Below are positions 35,411 through 43,065 of a DNA stretch of 64,000 nt, piece by piece. The notes beneath the pieces are model-generated. The model saw nothing but the letters and a program-made list of their open reading frames with translations, ran no database searches and had not been told where the DNA came from. The stretch's first letter is position 1, and each line of letters starts with the position of its first letter. Made by a program: the position numbers and the translations under genes. Source of the DNA: Cyclobacterium plantarum (GTDB lineage Bacteria > Bacteroidota > Bacteroidia > Cytophagales > Cyclobacteriaceae); contig NZ_JAANYN010000004.1 in the NCBI RefSeq assembly GCF_011290685.1, forward strand, positions 1 to 64,000. The letters are read 5' to 3'.

Positions 35411-35863
35411 ATGACTATGAAAACCAGGAATTATTTAGTTGGCCTATTGCTAATATTAGCTCGGGTATCAACAGTGAGTGCACAGGAATGGCAATTAGAC
35501 CTGAAAGATGCCCAAAAATTGGCCCTTGAAACTGACCGAAAGATCGTTTTGGTTTTTTCGGGTTCGGACTGGTGTGCACCTTGCATCAAGTTGGATAAGG
35601 AGATATGGCAATCAGCCGATTTTCAGACTTATGCCAAGGAAAACTATGTCATGTTGCGCGCGGATTTTCCCCGGAAAAAGACCAATCAATTATCAGAAGC
35701 ACAGGCAATCAAGAATGGGGAATTAGCCGAAAAGTACAACCCTAATGGCTATTTCCCACTGGTAGTAGTATTGGATAAAAAGGCTGGAGTATTGGGGAAA
35801 ACGGGCTATAAAAAAATGAGCCCTAAGGAGTATATCAGCCATTTAAACAGTTTTAATCCCTAA
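35411..35863 (+). CDS. exported thioredoxin-fold protein
   Basis: A 150-residue protein with a Sec signal peptide ending VSAQ and one thioredoxin-like domain. The active-site motif is WCAPC in VFSGSDWCAPCIKLDKEIW, and a cis-Pro region lies in YNPNGYFPLVVVLDKKAG. It acts in the periplasm in thiol-disulfide exchange. It starts 31 nt after the adaptor gene and is 3 nt before apbE, so it may either belong to the pump operon or open the redox set. Reduction of cysteines in the Cys-ending DUF4266 protein is a possible job. The second ATG at 35417 is an equal start. Confidence 0.87.
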   Translation: MTMKTRNYLVGLLLILARVSTVSAQEWQLDLKDAQKLALETDRKIVLVFSGSDWCAPCIKLDKEIWQSADFQTYAKENYVMLRADFPRKKTNQLSEAQAIKNGELAEKYNPNGYFPLVVVLDKKAGVLGKTGYKKMSPKEYISHLNSFNP

Positions 35864-35866
35864 GGA

Positions 35867-36850
35867 ATGGGACGGTTGTTTTTAATTACCCTGTTCGCAT
35901 CCATGGTTCAGGTAACCAGTGCCCAGCAGGTTTTTCACCGAACGACCCTATTAATGGGAAGTCGCTTTGACTTAACTGTAGTAGCAGCTAATGAGGAAGA
36001 AGCTGAAGTATTTCTGGACACTGCTATTGCTGAAATCACCCGGATTGAACGGCTAATATCCTCTTGGGACCCAAATTCTCAAACCTCGGCAATCAATGCA
36101 AACGCAGGAATTAAACCTATTAAAGTAAACAAAGAATTGTTTGATTTAATAACCCGGTCCATTGCCGTATCTGAACTCACGGATGGGGCTTTTGACATCA
36201 GTTATGCTTCCATGGACCGAATTTGGAAGTTTGATGGCAGTATGATTCAAATGCCTACTGCCGAAGAGGTGAAGGCGTCGGTAGAAATGGTTGGGTTTGA
36301 GAAAATTATCCTTGATTCTGGAAAGCAAACTGTTTTTCTCAGTCAAAAGGGAATGAAAATAGGCTTTGGTGCTATTGGCAAAGGCTACGCGGCAGATAAA
36401 GCCAAACAACTATTGATGGGTAAAGGAGCGATTGCCGGGATTATCAATGCTTCCGGTGACATGAATACCTGGGGTAAAAAGCCCGATGGTAGCGATTGGA
36501 AGGTAGCCATTACCAATCCGATGAACAAGAACATTGCCTTTGCTGAATTGCCACTCAAACAGGGGGCAGTAGTCACTAGCGGCGATTACGAAAAGTTTGT
36601 GGAATTTGACAAGGTACGGTATTCCCATATCATCAATCCCCAAACCGGATATCCGGCCACCGGTATTATCAGTGTGACGGTCTTTGCACCCAGTGCCGAA
36701 CTGACAGATGCACTGGCCACTTCTGTTTTCGTCATGGGAAAAGAGGTTGGCATTGACCGGATCAATCAGTTGCCCAACGTAGCCTGCATCATCATAGACG
36801 ATCAGGGGAATATTCACAAATCAGAACATATTAAAATCAATGAAGAATAA
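35867..36850 (+). CDS. apbE: FAD:protein FMN transferase
   Basis: A 327-residue ApbE-type flavin transferase with a Sec signal peptide ending TSAQ. Family motifs: LLMGSRFDLTVVA, ISSWDPNSQTSAIN, the glycine-rich FGAIGKGYAADKAKQLL, IINASGDMNTWGKKP and the late segment YSHIINPQTGYPATGI and AELTDALATSVFVMG. It moves FMN from FAD onto a Thr or Ser of an exported partner. Its stop overlaps the DUF4266 start by 11 nt. The partner in this organism is unknown; the DUF3570 protein encoded downstream has two SGAS sequences that faintly resemble flavinylation sites. Confidence 0.93.
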   Translation: MGRLFLITLFASMVQVTSAQQVFHRTTLLMGSRFDLTVVAANEEEAEVFLDTAIAEITRIERLISSWDPNSQTSAINANAGIKPIKVNKELFDLITRSIAVSELTDGAFDISYASMDRIWKFDGSMIQMPTAEEVKASVEMVGFEKIILDSGKQTVFLSQKGMKIGFGAIGKGYAADKAKQLLMGKGAIAGIINASGDMNTWGKKPDGSDWKVAITNPMNKNIAFAELPLKQGAVVTSGDYEKFVEFDKVRYSHIINPQTGYPATGIISVTVFAPSAELTDALATSVFVMGKEVGIDRINQLPNVACIIIDDQGNIHKSEHIKINEE

Positions 36851-37052
36851 AATCCTTTTTGTCTCTATAGTATTGCTTGGCATGAATGCTTGCATAGCAG
36901 TAAAATCATATGAAAAAGTAAATATCAATGATCCGGACATGGAATTGGTTGATCGAAAGTCGAGAAAATTTGAAACCAGTTTTCAGGTCTATCGGGAGGG
37001 CGCGTCTGGCGCTAACGGGGGAAAATCCGGAGGTGGCTGTGGGTGTAATTGA
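36840..37052 (+). CDS. DUF4266 small lipoprotein with Cys-rich tail
   Basis: A 70-residue protein: signal sequence with a Cys near residue 18 (LLGMNAC), probably a lipoprotein although MNAC is not an ideal lipobox, then KVNINDPDMELVDRKSRKFE and a glycine-rich end GASGANGGKSGGGCGCN. The GGGCGCN ending is the hallmark of DUF4266. Its function is unknown; the two cysteines could bind a metal or be a thioredoxin substrate. It overlaps apbE by 11 nt and is always met with DUF3570 proteins as far as I recall, which is the case here. Confidence 0.85.
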   Translation: MKNKILFVSIVLLGMNACIAVKSYEKVNINDPDMELVDRKSRKFETSFQVYREGASGANGGKSGGGCGCN

Positions 37053-37158
37053 ACGGCTTTTTATTACGAAATCGAGCCTGCTTATGGCATGAGGAGAACG
37101 TCACATTCGGAGATAATTATAAAGCAGGGGAGAATCTCATGAGAGTTGGGACAGGCTA

Positions 37159-37178
37159 TCCCGACCTTTGGTACGGGA
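37159..37178. repeat. short dispersed palindrome, copy 2
   Basis: TCCCGACC-TTT-GGTACGGGA forms an 8-bp stem with one bulged A. Read on the minus strand the flank contains ATAGCCTGTCCC, which matches the flank of the copy at 29331. It lies 50 nt ahead of the DUF3570 start. Confidence 0.4.
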
Positions 37179-37211
37179 CAAGTTATGACCGCTGAAGAAA
37201 AATTTAAAAAA

Positions 37212-38681
37212 ATGAAAATAGTTGGGTTCCTTCTTCTTTGTATGCTTCCATTTTTGGCCCTGGCGCAAAATGATAAAGACAGTACTTCTGTTTTTAAGAA
37301 ACGCGTTCTTGAAAGCGTTGAAATGGATATACTTACCAGCTTCTACGCGCAGGACGGAAAAAATGCAGCAGTAACGGGCGGCATCGGCACTGAAGAACTC
37401 ACGGACCTGGCAACAGACATCCATATTTCAATTCCACTTAATGATGATGATGTGTTGCGAATAAACGGTACCGTTTCTGCCTACACCTCTGCATCGTCTA
37501 GTAACCTGAATCCCTTTTCAGGGGCTTCCAGAGGCCAAGACGAGGATGATGACGAGGACGACGATGACCATGAAGATAAGGGAATGGAAAACGGTGAAAA
37601 CACGGGTACTCCCTGGGCTGCTTCATCCGGTGCTTCAAGAAAAGACACCTGGGCAGCTGTTAACGCTAGTTACAGTTATTCTTCTGAGGACAGAAATTCC
37701 ATTTATTCAGCAAATTTGAATTTTGCAAATGAATACGATTATACTTCATTTGGTGCAGGAGTAGGATTTGTTCGCCTATTCAACCAAAAAAATTCCGAAT
37801 TAAGTCTGAATACCGCCATTTACTTAGATACCTGGCGACCAGAATATCCAACAGAAATAAAGACCTATATAAAGGAAAATGGAGACTTAAATGCTGATTT
37901 TTTTGAAGGAGTAACTATTTTAAACGAAAATGGTACGGCAATAAATAAATTTTCCGTTGATGCCTGGAGGCCTTTTAAAACCAGCCTGGTTGAAAACAAT
38001 AAACGAAATACCTATACTTTTTCCATAGGTTTTTTACAAATCTTGAGTAAAACGACGCAGTTTTCAGTTTTTTCGGACATCACCTATCAAACCGGGTGGT
38101 TGTCCAATCCAATGCAGCGCGTCTATTTTGCCGATAAGGATAATTTTTATATCGGAAACGCCGAGAGTATTCCGTTTTATACCGAGCCAAAAAATAAAGA
38201 TGTTTTTCAATTGGCAGATGACATTGAGAGGCTTCCTGATACGCGTTTTAAATTACCGATAGGAGTAAGGATTAATCAGTATGTGAATGAATTCCTGGTA
38301 TTAAGAAGTTATTATCGTTATTACCTGGATGATTGGGGCATTCGGTCACATACTATTAATTTGGAATTGGCAATTAAACTTGGACAGAATTTCTCCTTCT
38401 ATCCAAGTTATCGCTTTTATAATCAGACTGCGGCTACCTACTTCGCTCCTTTTGAAAAGTTAGTTTCCAGCAATGCTTACTATACATCTGATTTTGACCT
38501 TTCAACGTACAATGCCAATCAGGTTGGGTTCGGTATGAAATACACAGATATTTTTACATCAGCTCATCTGTGGAAATTCGGTTTAAAGGGACTTACTATT
38601 GATTACAGTAATTATGCGCGCAACACGGGTTTGAAAGCAGCTATAGTATCTCTTGGGGCTAGTTTTGTACTGACAGATTAA
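37212..38681 (+). CDS. DUF3570 domain outer-membrane-type protein
   Basis: A 489-residue exported protein: signal peptide MKIVGFLLLCMLPFLALAQ, then alternating beta-strand text to the C-terminus, as expected for a beta-barrel (for example VNASYSYSSEDRNSIYSANL and KLGQNFSFYPSYRFYNQTAA). Near residues 111-125 lies a very acidic run (DEDDDEDDDDHEDK), and on either side SGAS sequences (residues near 103 and 138). The start at 37212 gives the signal peptide; upstream in-frame codons do not. With thioredoxin, ApbE and DUF4266 it forms a recurring set of unknown purpose, probably envelope redox or metal handling. Confidence 0.87.
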   Translation: MKIVGFLLLCMLPFLALAQNDKDSTSVFKKRVLESVEMDILTSFYAQDGKNAAVTGGIGTEELTDLATDIHISIPLNDDDVLRINGTVSAYTSASSSNLNPFSGASRGQDEDDDEDDDDHEDKGMENGENTGTPWAASSGASRKDTWAAVNASYSYSSEDRNSIYSANLNFANEYDYTSFGAGVGFVRLFNQKNSELSLNTAIYLDTWRPEYPTEIKTYIKENGDLNADFFEGVTILNENGTAINKFSVDAWRPFKTSLVENNKRNTYTFSIGFLQILSKTTQFSVFSDITYQTGWLSNPMQRVYFADKDNFYIGNAESIPFYTEPKNKDVFQLADDIERLPDTRFKLPIGVRINQYVNEFLVLRSYYRYYLDDWGIRSHTINLELAIKLGQNFSFYPSYRFYNQTAATYFAPFEKLVSSNAYYTSDFDLSTYNANQVGFGMKYTDIFTSAHLWKFGLKGLTIDYSNYARNTGLKAAIVSLGASFVLTD

Positions 38682-38912
38682 ACGTTTACCATTAGTAGCT
38701 ATTGAAATTCAGAAAATCGATTTTCAAACAGGCTATCATCGAATTGAAAAACAGGATTTTTTAGCACCTTGGAGGACGAGTATTATTTAAACCTAATATG
38801 CATTAGAATGATTAAAAGGTGGATTTAGATACTAAATTTGGAAGAACTTCCCAGCGGCCATCATCGGTGCTTTTTTAAGAGGCATCACGGTTTTAAAAAC
38901 ATTTGTAAAAAA

Positions 38913-38927
38913 CCTTTTTAAAAAAGG
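38913..38927. promoter_or_regulatory. palindrome upstream of the sigma factor gene
   Basis: CCTTTTT-A-AAAAAGG is a perfect inverted repeat about 50 bases before the sigma factor start. It could be an operator, or simply an A/T-run coincidence. The rest of the 294-bp gap shows no gene. Confidence 0.25.
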
Positions 38928-38975
38928 AGTATCCCCTGTCATATAAAACTAACTTTTAGACACTAAAGGATAAGA

Positions 38976-39467
38976 ATGAAAAAACGGCAACTGGAAAACC
39001 TCCTTAAAGAATTTCACCAAGAAGCTTACCACTGGTCAAGACAGTGCTGCTCATTTGATGAAGATCTGGCCAAGGATGTGTTGCAACAGGTTTATTTGAA
39101 AATTCTCGAAGGGAAAGCCATCTATAAAGAAAAGTCCCAAATCAAAACCTGGCTGTTTTCTGTAATACGGTTTACTGCTTTGGAATGGAAAAAGAAGGTG
39201 AAAAACACCTATTCACTAGAAGCGGAATTTGATGTGGCAGAAACAGAGCAAGAAATCGATACTGCTTCACATGAAGAATTGATCGAAAAGCTGACAGAAA
39301 GACAAAGGGAGGTTTTACTATTGGTTTTCTATCACAATCTTACCTTGGAAAAAGCCGCTGAGATCATGGAAATCAGTATCGGTTCAGTCAGGACTCATTA
39401 TGACAGAGGAAAAAGAAATCTCAAAGCGCTTATCTTAAAAAAGACACTGCATGAAAACAATAGATAA
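38976..39467 (+). CDS. ECF-type RNA polymerase sigma factor
   Basis: A 163-residue sigma-70-family factor of the small extracytoplasmic type. Region 2 is seen in CCSFDEDLAKDVLQQVYLKIL and IKTWLFSVIRFTALEWKKK; region 4 in LTERQREVLLLVFYHNLTLEKAAEIMEISIGSVRTHYDRGKRNL. It directs polymerase to a stress regulon. The next gene overlaps by 17 nt and encodes a short single-pass membrane protein, the expected anti-sigma factor, followed by an exported Spy-like protein. This order resembles the CnrH-CnrY-CnrX metal-response system of Cupriavidus. Confidence 0.9.
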   Translation: MKKRQLENLLKEFHQEAYHWSRQCCSFDEDLAKDVLQQVYLKILEGKAIYKEKSQIKTWLFSVIRFTALEWKKKVKNTYSLEAEFDVAETEQEIDTASHEELIEKLTERQREVLLLVFYHNLTLEKAAEIMEISIGSVRTHYDRGKRNLKALILKKTLHENNR

Positions 39468-39777
39468 TTCCGAAGACCAGGACCTGCAGGATTTCTTTAG
39501 CGAAATGAAAGCAAAGGATTCGGCAATTGAGGCTCCCCAATTTCCAAAAATCAGGAAATTTAAATCATGGAGTTTGATTCCCATAGGAATTGCGGCTTCA
39601 TTGATTTTAATGGCTTGGTTTTACACTAGAGATAAACCCATTCAAACCTTGGATCACGACCTGATCATCATTACCCTGGAAGAAGGACAAAACAATGAGC
39701 TTCAGTTTAAAATTGAATCCACTACCGAATTGGAATCCTGGGATTCCCCGACTTCTTCCCTTTTGACTGATTTCTAA
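39451..39777 (+). CDS. putative membrane anti-sigma factor
   Basis: A 108-residue protein with a cytoplasmic N-terminus of about 45 residues, one membrane helix (SLIPIGIAASLILMAWFY) and a 35-residue periplasmic tail rich in acidic residues. No zinc-binding anti-sigma motif is present. Short size, single helix and start inside the sigma gene make it the probable anti-sigma factor, comparable in layout to CnrY. Confidence comes from context; by text alone it is an unknown. Confidence 0.6.
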   Translation: MKTIDNSEDQDLQDFFSEMKAKDSAIEAPQFPKIRKFKSWSLIPIGIAASLILMAWFYTRDKPIQTLDHDLIIITLEEGQNNELQFKIESTTELESWDSPTSSLLTDF

Positions 39778-39792
39778 CAAAATTTGACCTAT

Positions 39793-40512
39793 ATGAAAAA
39801 GCTATTGATAATTGGGCTAATACTATGCTCAGGTGCCCTCAATGCACAGGATATATTTCAGGAAAACCTGTATTCTTCCAACCTCGTATTGCAGAACAGT
39901 TTTGCCATTTCCCTTACTGACCAACAGTTAGAAAAAATCAAAAAAATACACAACCAAAGTTCCAAAGAATTCTTTAAAAGCAAGTTGGAGCTGGATGTAG
40001 CTTCTGCCAAGTTAAAGAAAATGTTGAGCGAAACCAATCCCGATCCTGAGGCAGTCTCCAGGCAATTGGATATAGTATTAAACCTGGAAAATAATTTAAA
40101 GAAAAGGAAGTTATCCACTTTGGTTGCCATTAAAAATGAACTCAGCGAAACCCAGCAAAAGGAGCTTTCGGAACTGAAAGGTGTCAGTGATATTGATAAA
40201 TATGATTTTTCCGATAAGCCACTGACTGTTGGGCCATTGGATATTGTGAATGGTGCTGAAAGCAAATCAGTTGGTGATGCCACCAGAAGTCCAAACGTAA
40301 AATTGAGCGTTTCAGGAGATTTGGAGAACAGTCCGTTGGTGTTAATTTCAACAATTGACGGAATGGTTCAGGTAGAAGATATGAATAAAATAAATCCGGA
40401 GGAGATTTCAGGTGTGTCGGTCCTGAAAGACAAATGGGCGACCGATAAATATGGTGAAAAAGCGAAATACGGAGTGGTAATTATCACCTTAAAAAAAGAC
40501 ATGCAGGAGTAA
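39793..40512 (+). CDS. exported Spy/CpxP-like protein with TonB-plug-like C-terminus
   Basis: A 239-residue exported protein: signal peptide ending GALNAQ, then a helical part with two LTxxQ-like motifs (LTDQQLEKIKKIHNQSSKEF and LSETQQKELSELKG) as in the Spy/CpxP/CnrX periplasmic sensors and chaperones. The last 75 residues read like the small plug-type module seen in TonB receptors and BlaR1 tails: LVLISTIDGMVQVEDMNKINPEEISGVSVLKDKWATDKYG, then GVVIITLKK. The combination is unusual. In the sigma/anti-sigma context it may sense misfolded protein or metal and pass the signal to the anti-sigma factor. Confidence 0.65.
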   Translation: MKKLLIIGLILCSGALNAQDIFQENLYSSNLVLQNSFAISLTDQQLEKIKKIHNQSSKEFFKSKLELDVASAKLKKMLSETNPDPEAVSRQLDIVLNLENNLKKRKLSTLVAIKNELSETQQKELSELKGVSDIDKYDFSDKPLTVGPLDIVNGAESKSVGDATRSPNVKLSVSGDLENSPLVLISTIDGMVQVEDMNKINPEEISGVSVLKDKWATDKYGEKAKYGVVIITLKKDMQE

Positions 40513-40517
40513 TTTGA

Positions 40518-40691
40518 GAAGTAGAACATTATAGACCTTTGGGTATTTGCCGCTTCCATTTCGCACACCTCAAATATGCCATGCTGGATGGAGATACGAA
40601 CGAAGGTTTGGACCCTATCCAATCCCAGGAATCACTTGATAAAGTCCACAAGGACAAAAAGAGTAAAGTGGATCATATAAGCGGGTTGTAA
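40518..40691 (+). other. short open frame of unknown nature
   Basis: The 405-bp gap before the SnoaL-like gene holds one open frame of 57 codons without a clear start, reading for example HFAHLKYAMLDGDTNEGLDP and ending KVDHISGL-stop. It may be the tail of a degraded gene. Family unknown; nothing else is seen in the gap. Confidence 0.2.
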
Positions 40692-40917
40692 ATGAAGCCA
40701 AAGCGCATCATATTTTTTCGCTATGCTGATCGTTAAAATTAGCTGAGTAAAATAGCCCCCAACTATAAATTTTTAATACCTGGTAAGGAAAGTGATTTAA
40801 ATCTCTTTGATTCCTGTAATTCTTATTACAAATATATTAAAACCAAAAAAAAATTATTGAATAGTGCTACATCGATTTAATAGGAATGGTTAATTTTCTC
40901 CTTAAAACAGAAGAGAT

Positions 40918-41298
40918 ATGACATTCCAGCGTAAGAAAATAATTGAAAATTACGTCCATGCCTATAACCATTTTGACATTGAAGGAATGGTTCAAAACAT
41001 GGATGAAAACATCATATTCGAAAATATCACCGATGGAAAAGTAGACCTGAGGACCGAAGGATTAAAGCAATTTGTCCAACAGGCAACAGCAGCCAAAGCA
41101 TATTTTGAATGCAGAAATCAACAAATAGAGACCTGGGATTTTTTGGAAGCAACGGTAAAAATTTCTATAAGCTATAAAGCGATTTTAGCTATCGACCTGC
41201 CAAACGGAATGAAAGCAGGAGACAGCCTGGAAATGAGGGGAACATCCATATTCGCATTTGCCGATGGTAAAATTATACGATTAACAGATAAAAGTTAA
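40918..41298 (+). CDS. SnoaL/NTF2-like protein
   Basis: A 126-residue cone-shaped alpha+beta-barrel protein: KIIENYVHAYNHFDIEGMVQNMDENIIFENITDGK at the N-terminus and MRGTSIFAFADGKIIRLTDKS at the end, the usual pattern of SnoaL-like proteins. They bind or transform small molecules; the ligand is unknown. It stands alone between remnant-like DNA and the sulfatase gene. Confidence 0.82.
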   Translation: MTFQRKKIIENYVHAYNHFDIEGMVQNMDENIIFENITDGKVDLRTEGLKQFVQQATAAKAYFECRNQQIETWDFLEATVKISISYKAILAIDLPNGMKAGDSLEMRGTSIFAFADGKIIRLTDKS

Positions 41299-41501
41299 GT
41301 CATCCTAAATCCGGGATTTCAGCCAATGGCAAATGCTGGAGCAAGCATTTTTCCCCTGTCCGCTAAAAGTGCTCCCGGAAGCCGTTTGAATAAACATGAT
41401 GATCGCCTGTCACCTTTGTTTGATTCAACCGAAAGCTGTCTTTCCTTTTTCGGAAAATTATTGCTAAGTTTCCACTTTAACCTTTCCTATAATATTCAAT
41501 C

Positions 41502-42965
41502 ATGCAAAACTCCACATGTTTAGGCCTTTTTCTGGCCATTGGGCTTTATTCCTGTTCTTCGGGATCGGGGGATAAATCCCTGCAGGATGAGGCATCTCAA
41601 ACTACCAAACCAAATATCATCTACATCCTGGCCGATGACCTGGGCTACGGGGATTTGGGATTTACCGGGCAGGAGTACATGGAAACCCCTAATCTGGACA
41701 GACTTGCCGAAGAAGGAATGTTCTTTACCCAGCACTACTCGGGATCTACCGTTTGCGCTCCCTCCAGAAGCACTTTGGTTTCCGGCTTGCATACCGGTCA
41801 TGCCCCGGTAAGGGGGAATTACGAAATCCAACCGGAAGGGCAATACCCATTGCCGGATTCCGTTTTTACAGTTTTTGAATCGCTAAAAGACGCTGGCTAC
41901 ACCACCGGAGCCTTTGGTAAATGGGGCCTGGGATATCCAGGTTCGGAAGGAGATCCAAACAATCAGGGAGTAGATATTTTTTATGGGTACAATTGCCAGC
42001 GTATGGGACACAATTACTATCCCTATCACCTTTGGCACAATCAGGACTCGGTGGTGCTGGAAGAAAACGCCGGTAAAAACCTGGGGCTTTATGCGCCCAA
42101 CCTGATCCACGAACAGACCTTAAAATTTATTGAGGACAACCAAAACAATCCCTTTTTTCTATATGTACCCAGCATCATTCCCCATGCAGAATTGATTGCT
42201 CCAGAGGAACAGATGGAAAAACATCTCGGACGGTATGAAGAAACACCCTATAAGGGCGTGGACGAAGGACCTACCTATAAAATAGGAGGTTATATGTCAC
42301 AAGAAAACCCCAGGGCAGCTTTTGTGGCCATGGTCGAACTGCTGGACAGGCAGGTAGGAGAGATCCTGGAAAAACTGGATCAGCTGGGCCTGAGAGAAAA
42401 TACCCTGGTGGTATTCACCTCGGATAACGGACCTCATAAGGAAGGAGGAGCGGATCCCGATTTTTTCAATAGCAATGGCCCATACCGGGGTTACAAGCGG
42501 GATCTTTATGAAGGAGGCATCCGTGTACCCATGATTGCCAACTGGCCCGGGAAAATAGCGCCGGGTAGCAGCGATCATCCTTCTTCTTTTTGGGATATGT
42601 ATGCCACAATCGGGGACCTTACCGGAGCAGCAGTACCTGACAATACCGATGGTGTTTCGTTTGCTCCTACGCTTTTGGGAAAACCAGGGAAGCAAACCAA
42701 ACACGAGTACCTCTATTGGGAGTTTATCGAACAGGGGGGAAAACAAGCCATACGAAAAGGTGATTGGAAAGCCATACGGCTCAACCTGAATAAAGATCCG
42801 AATCCTCCCATTGAATTGTACAACCTGGCCGAAGATCCCGGAGAACAAAACAACCTTGCCGCTCAGCATCCGGAGCGGGTAAAAGAACTGAAAGCATTAA
42901 TGGAGTCCAGCCACCGACCCAATCCGGTTTTTAAATTGTACGCGTCGGAAATTGCCGCAGAATGA
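41502..42965 (+). CDS. arylsulfatase-type sulfatase, lipoprotein
   Basis: A 487-residue sulfatase of the alkaline-phosphatase superfamily with a lipobox near residue 18 (GLYSC-SSGS). The metal-binding start NIIYILADDLGYGDLG and the sulfatase signature with Cys85 in TVCAPSRSTLVSGLHTG are intact; that Cys must be converted to formylglycine by a maturase not in this window. Other motifs: FGKWGLGYPG, VVFTSDNGPH and RGYKRDLYEGGIRVPMIANWPG. It removes sulfate esters from a glycan outside the cytoplasm. It is 9 kb from the lyase locus and may serve the same or another sulfated polysaccharide. Confidence 0.93.
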   Translation: MQNSTCLGLFLAIGLYSCSSGSGDKSLQDEASQTTKPNIIYILADDLGYGDLGFTGQEYMETPNLDRLAEEGMFFTQHYSGSTVCAPSRSTLVSGLHTGHAPVRGNYEIQPEGQYPLPDSVFTVFESLKDAGYTTGAFGKWGLGYPGSEGDPNNQGVDIFYGYNCQRMGHNYYPYHLWHNQDSVVLEENAGKNLGLYAPNLIHEQTLKFIEDNQNNPFFLYVPSIIPHAELIAPEEQMEKHLGRYEETPYKGVDEGPTYKIGGYMSQENPRAAFVAMVELLDRQVGEILEKLDQLGLRENTLVVFTSDNGPHKEGGADPDFFNSNGPYRGYKRDLYEGGIRVPMIANWPGKIAPGSSDHPSSFWDMYATIGDLTGAAVPDNTDGVSFAPTLLGKPGKQTKHEYLYWEFIEQGGKQAIRKGDWKAIRLNLNKDPNPPIELYNLAEDPGEQNNLAAQHPERVKELKALMESSHRPNPVFKLYASEIAAE

Positions 42966-43065
42966 AAAAATTCCTGGCTTCATCATCCGAAGGTCGGCTT
43001 GGGTTCCAGAACTTTGAAAACTTTTGATAGCCTTTATTGGGCCCCTGAAGTATTCTTTCTGACCC

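Noticed and set aside
36840-37052. DUF4266 protein as a RiPP precursor
   Set aside because: The Cys/Gly-rich tail and small size suggest it, but there is no modifying enzyme such as a YcaO, radical SAM or DUF692 protein nearby, and the N-terminus is a lipoprotein-type signal.
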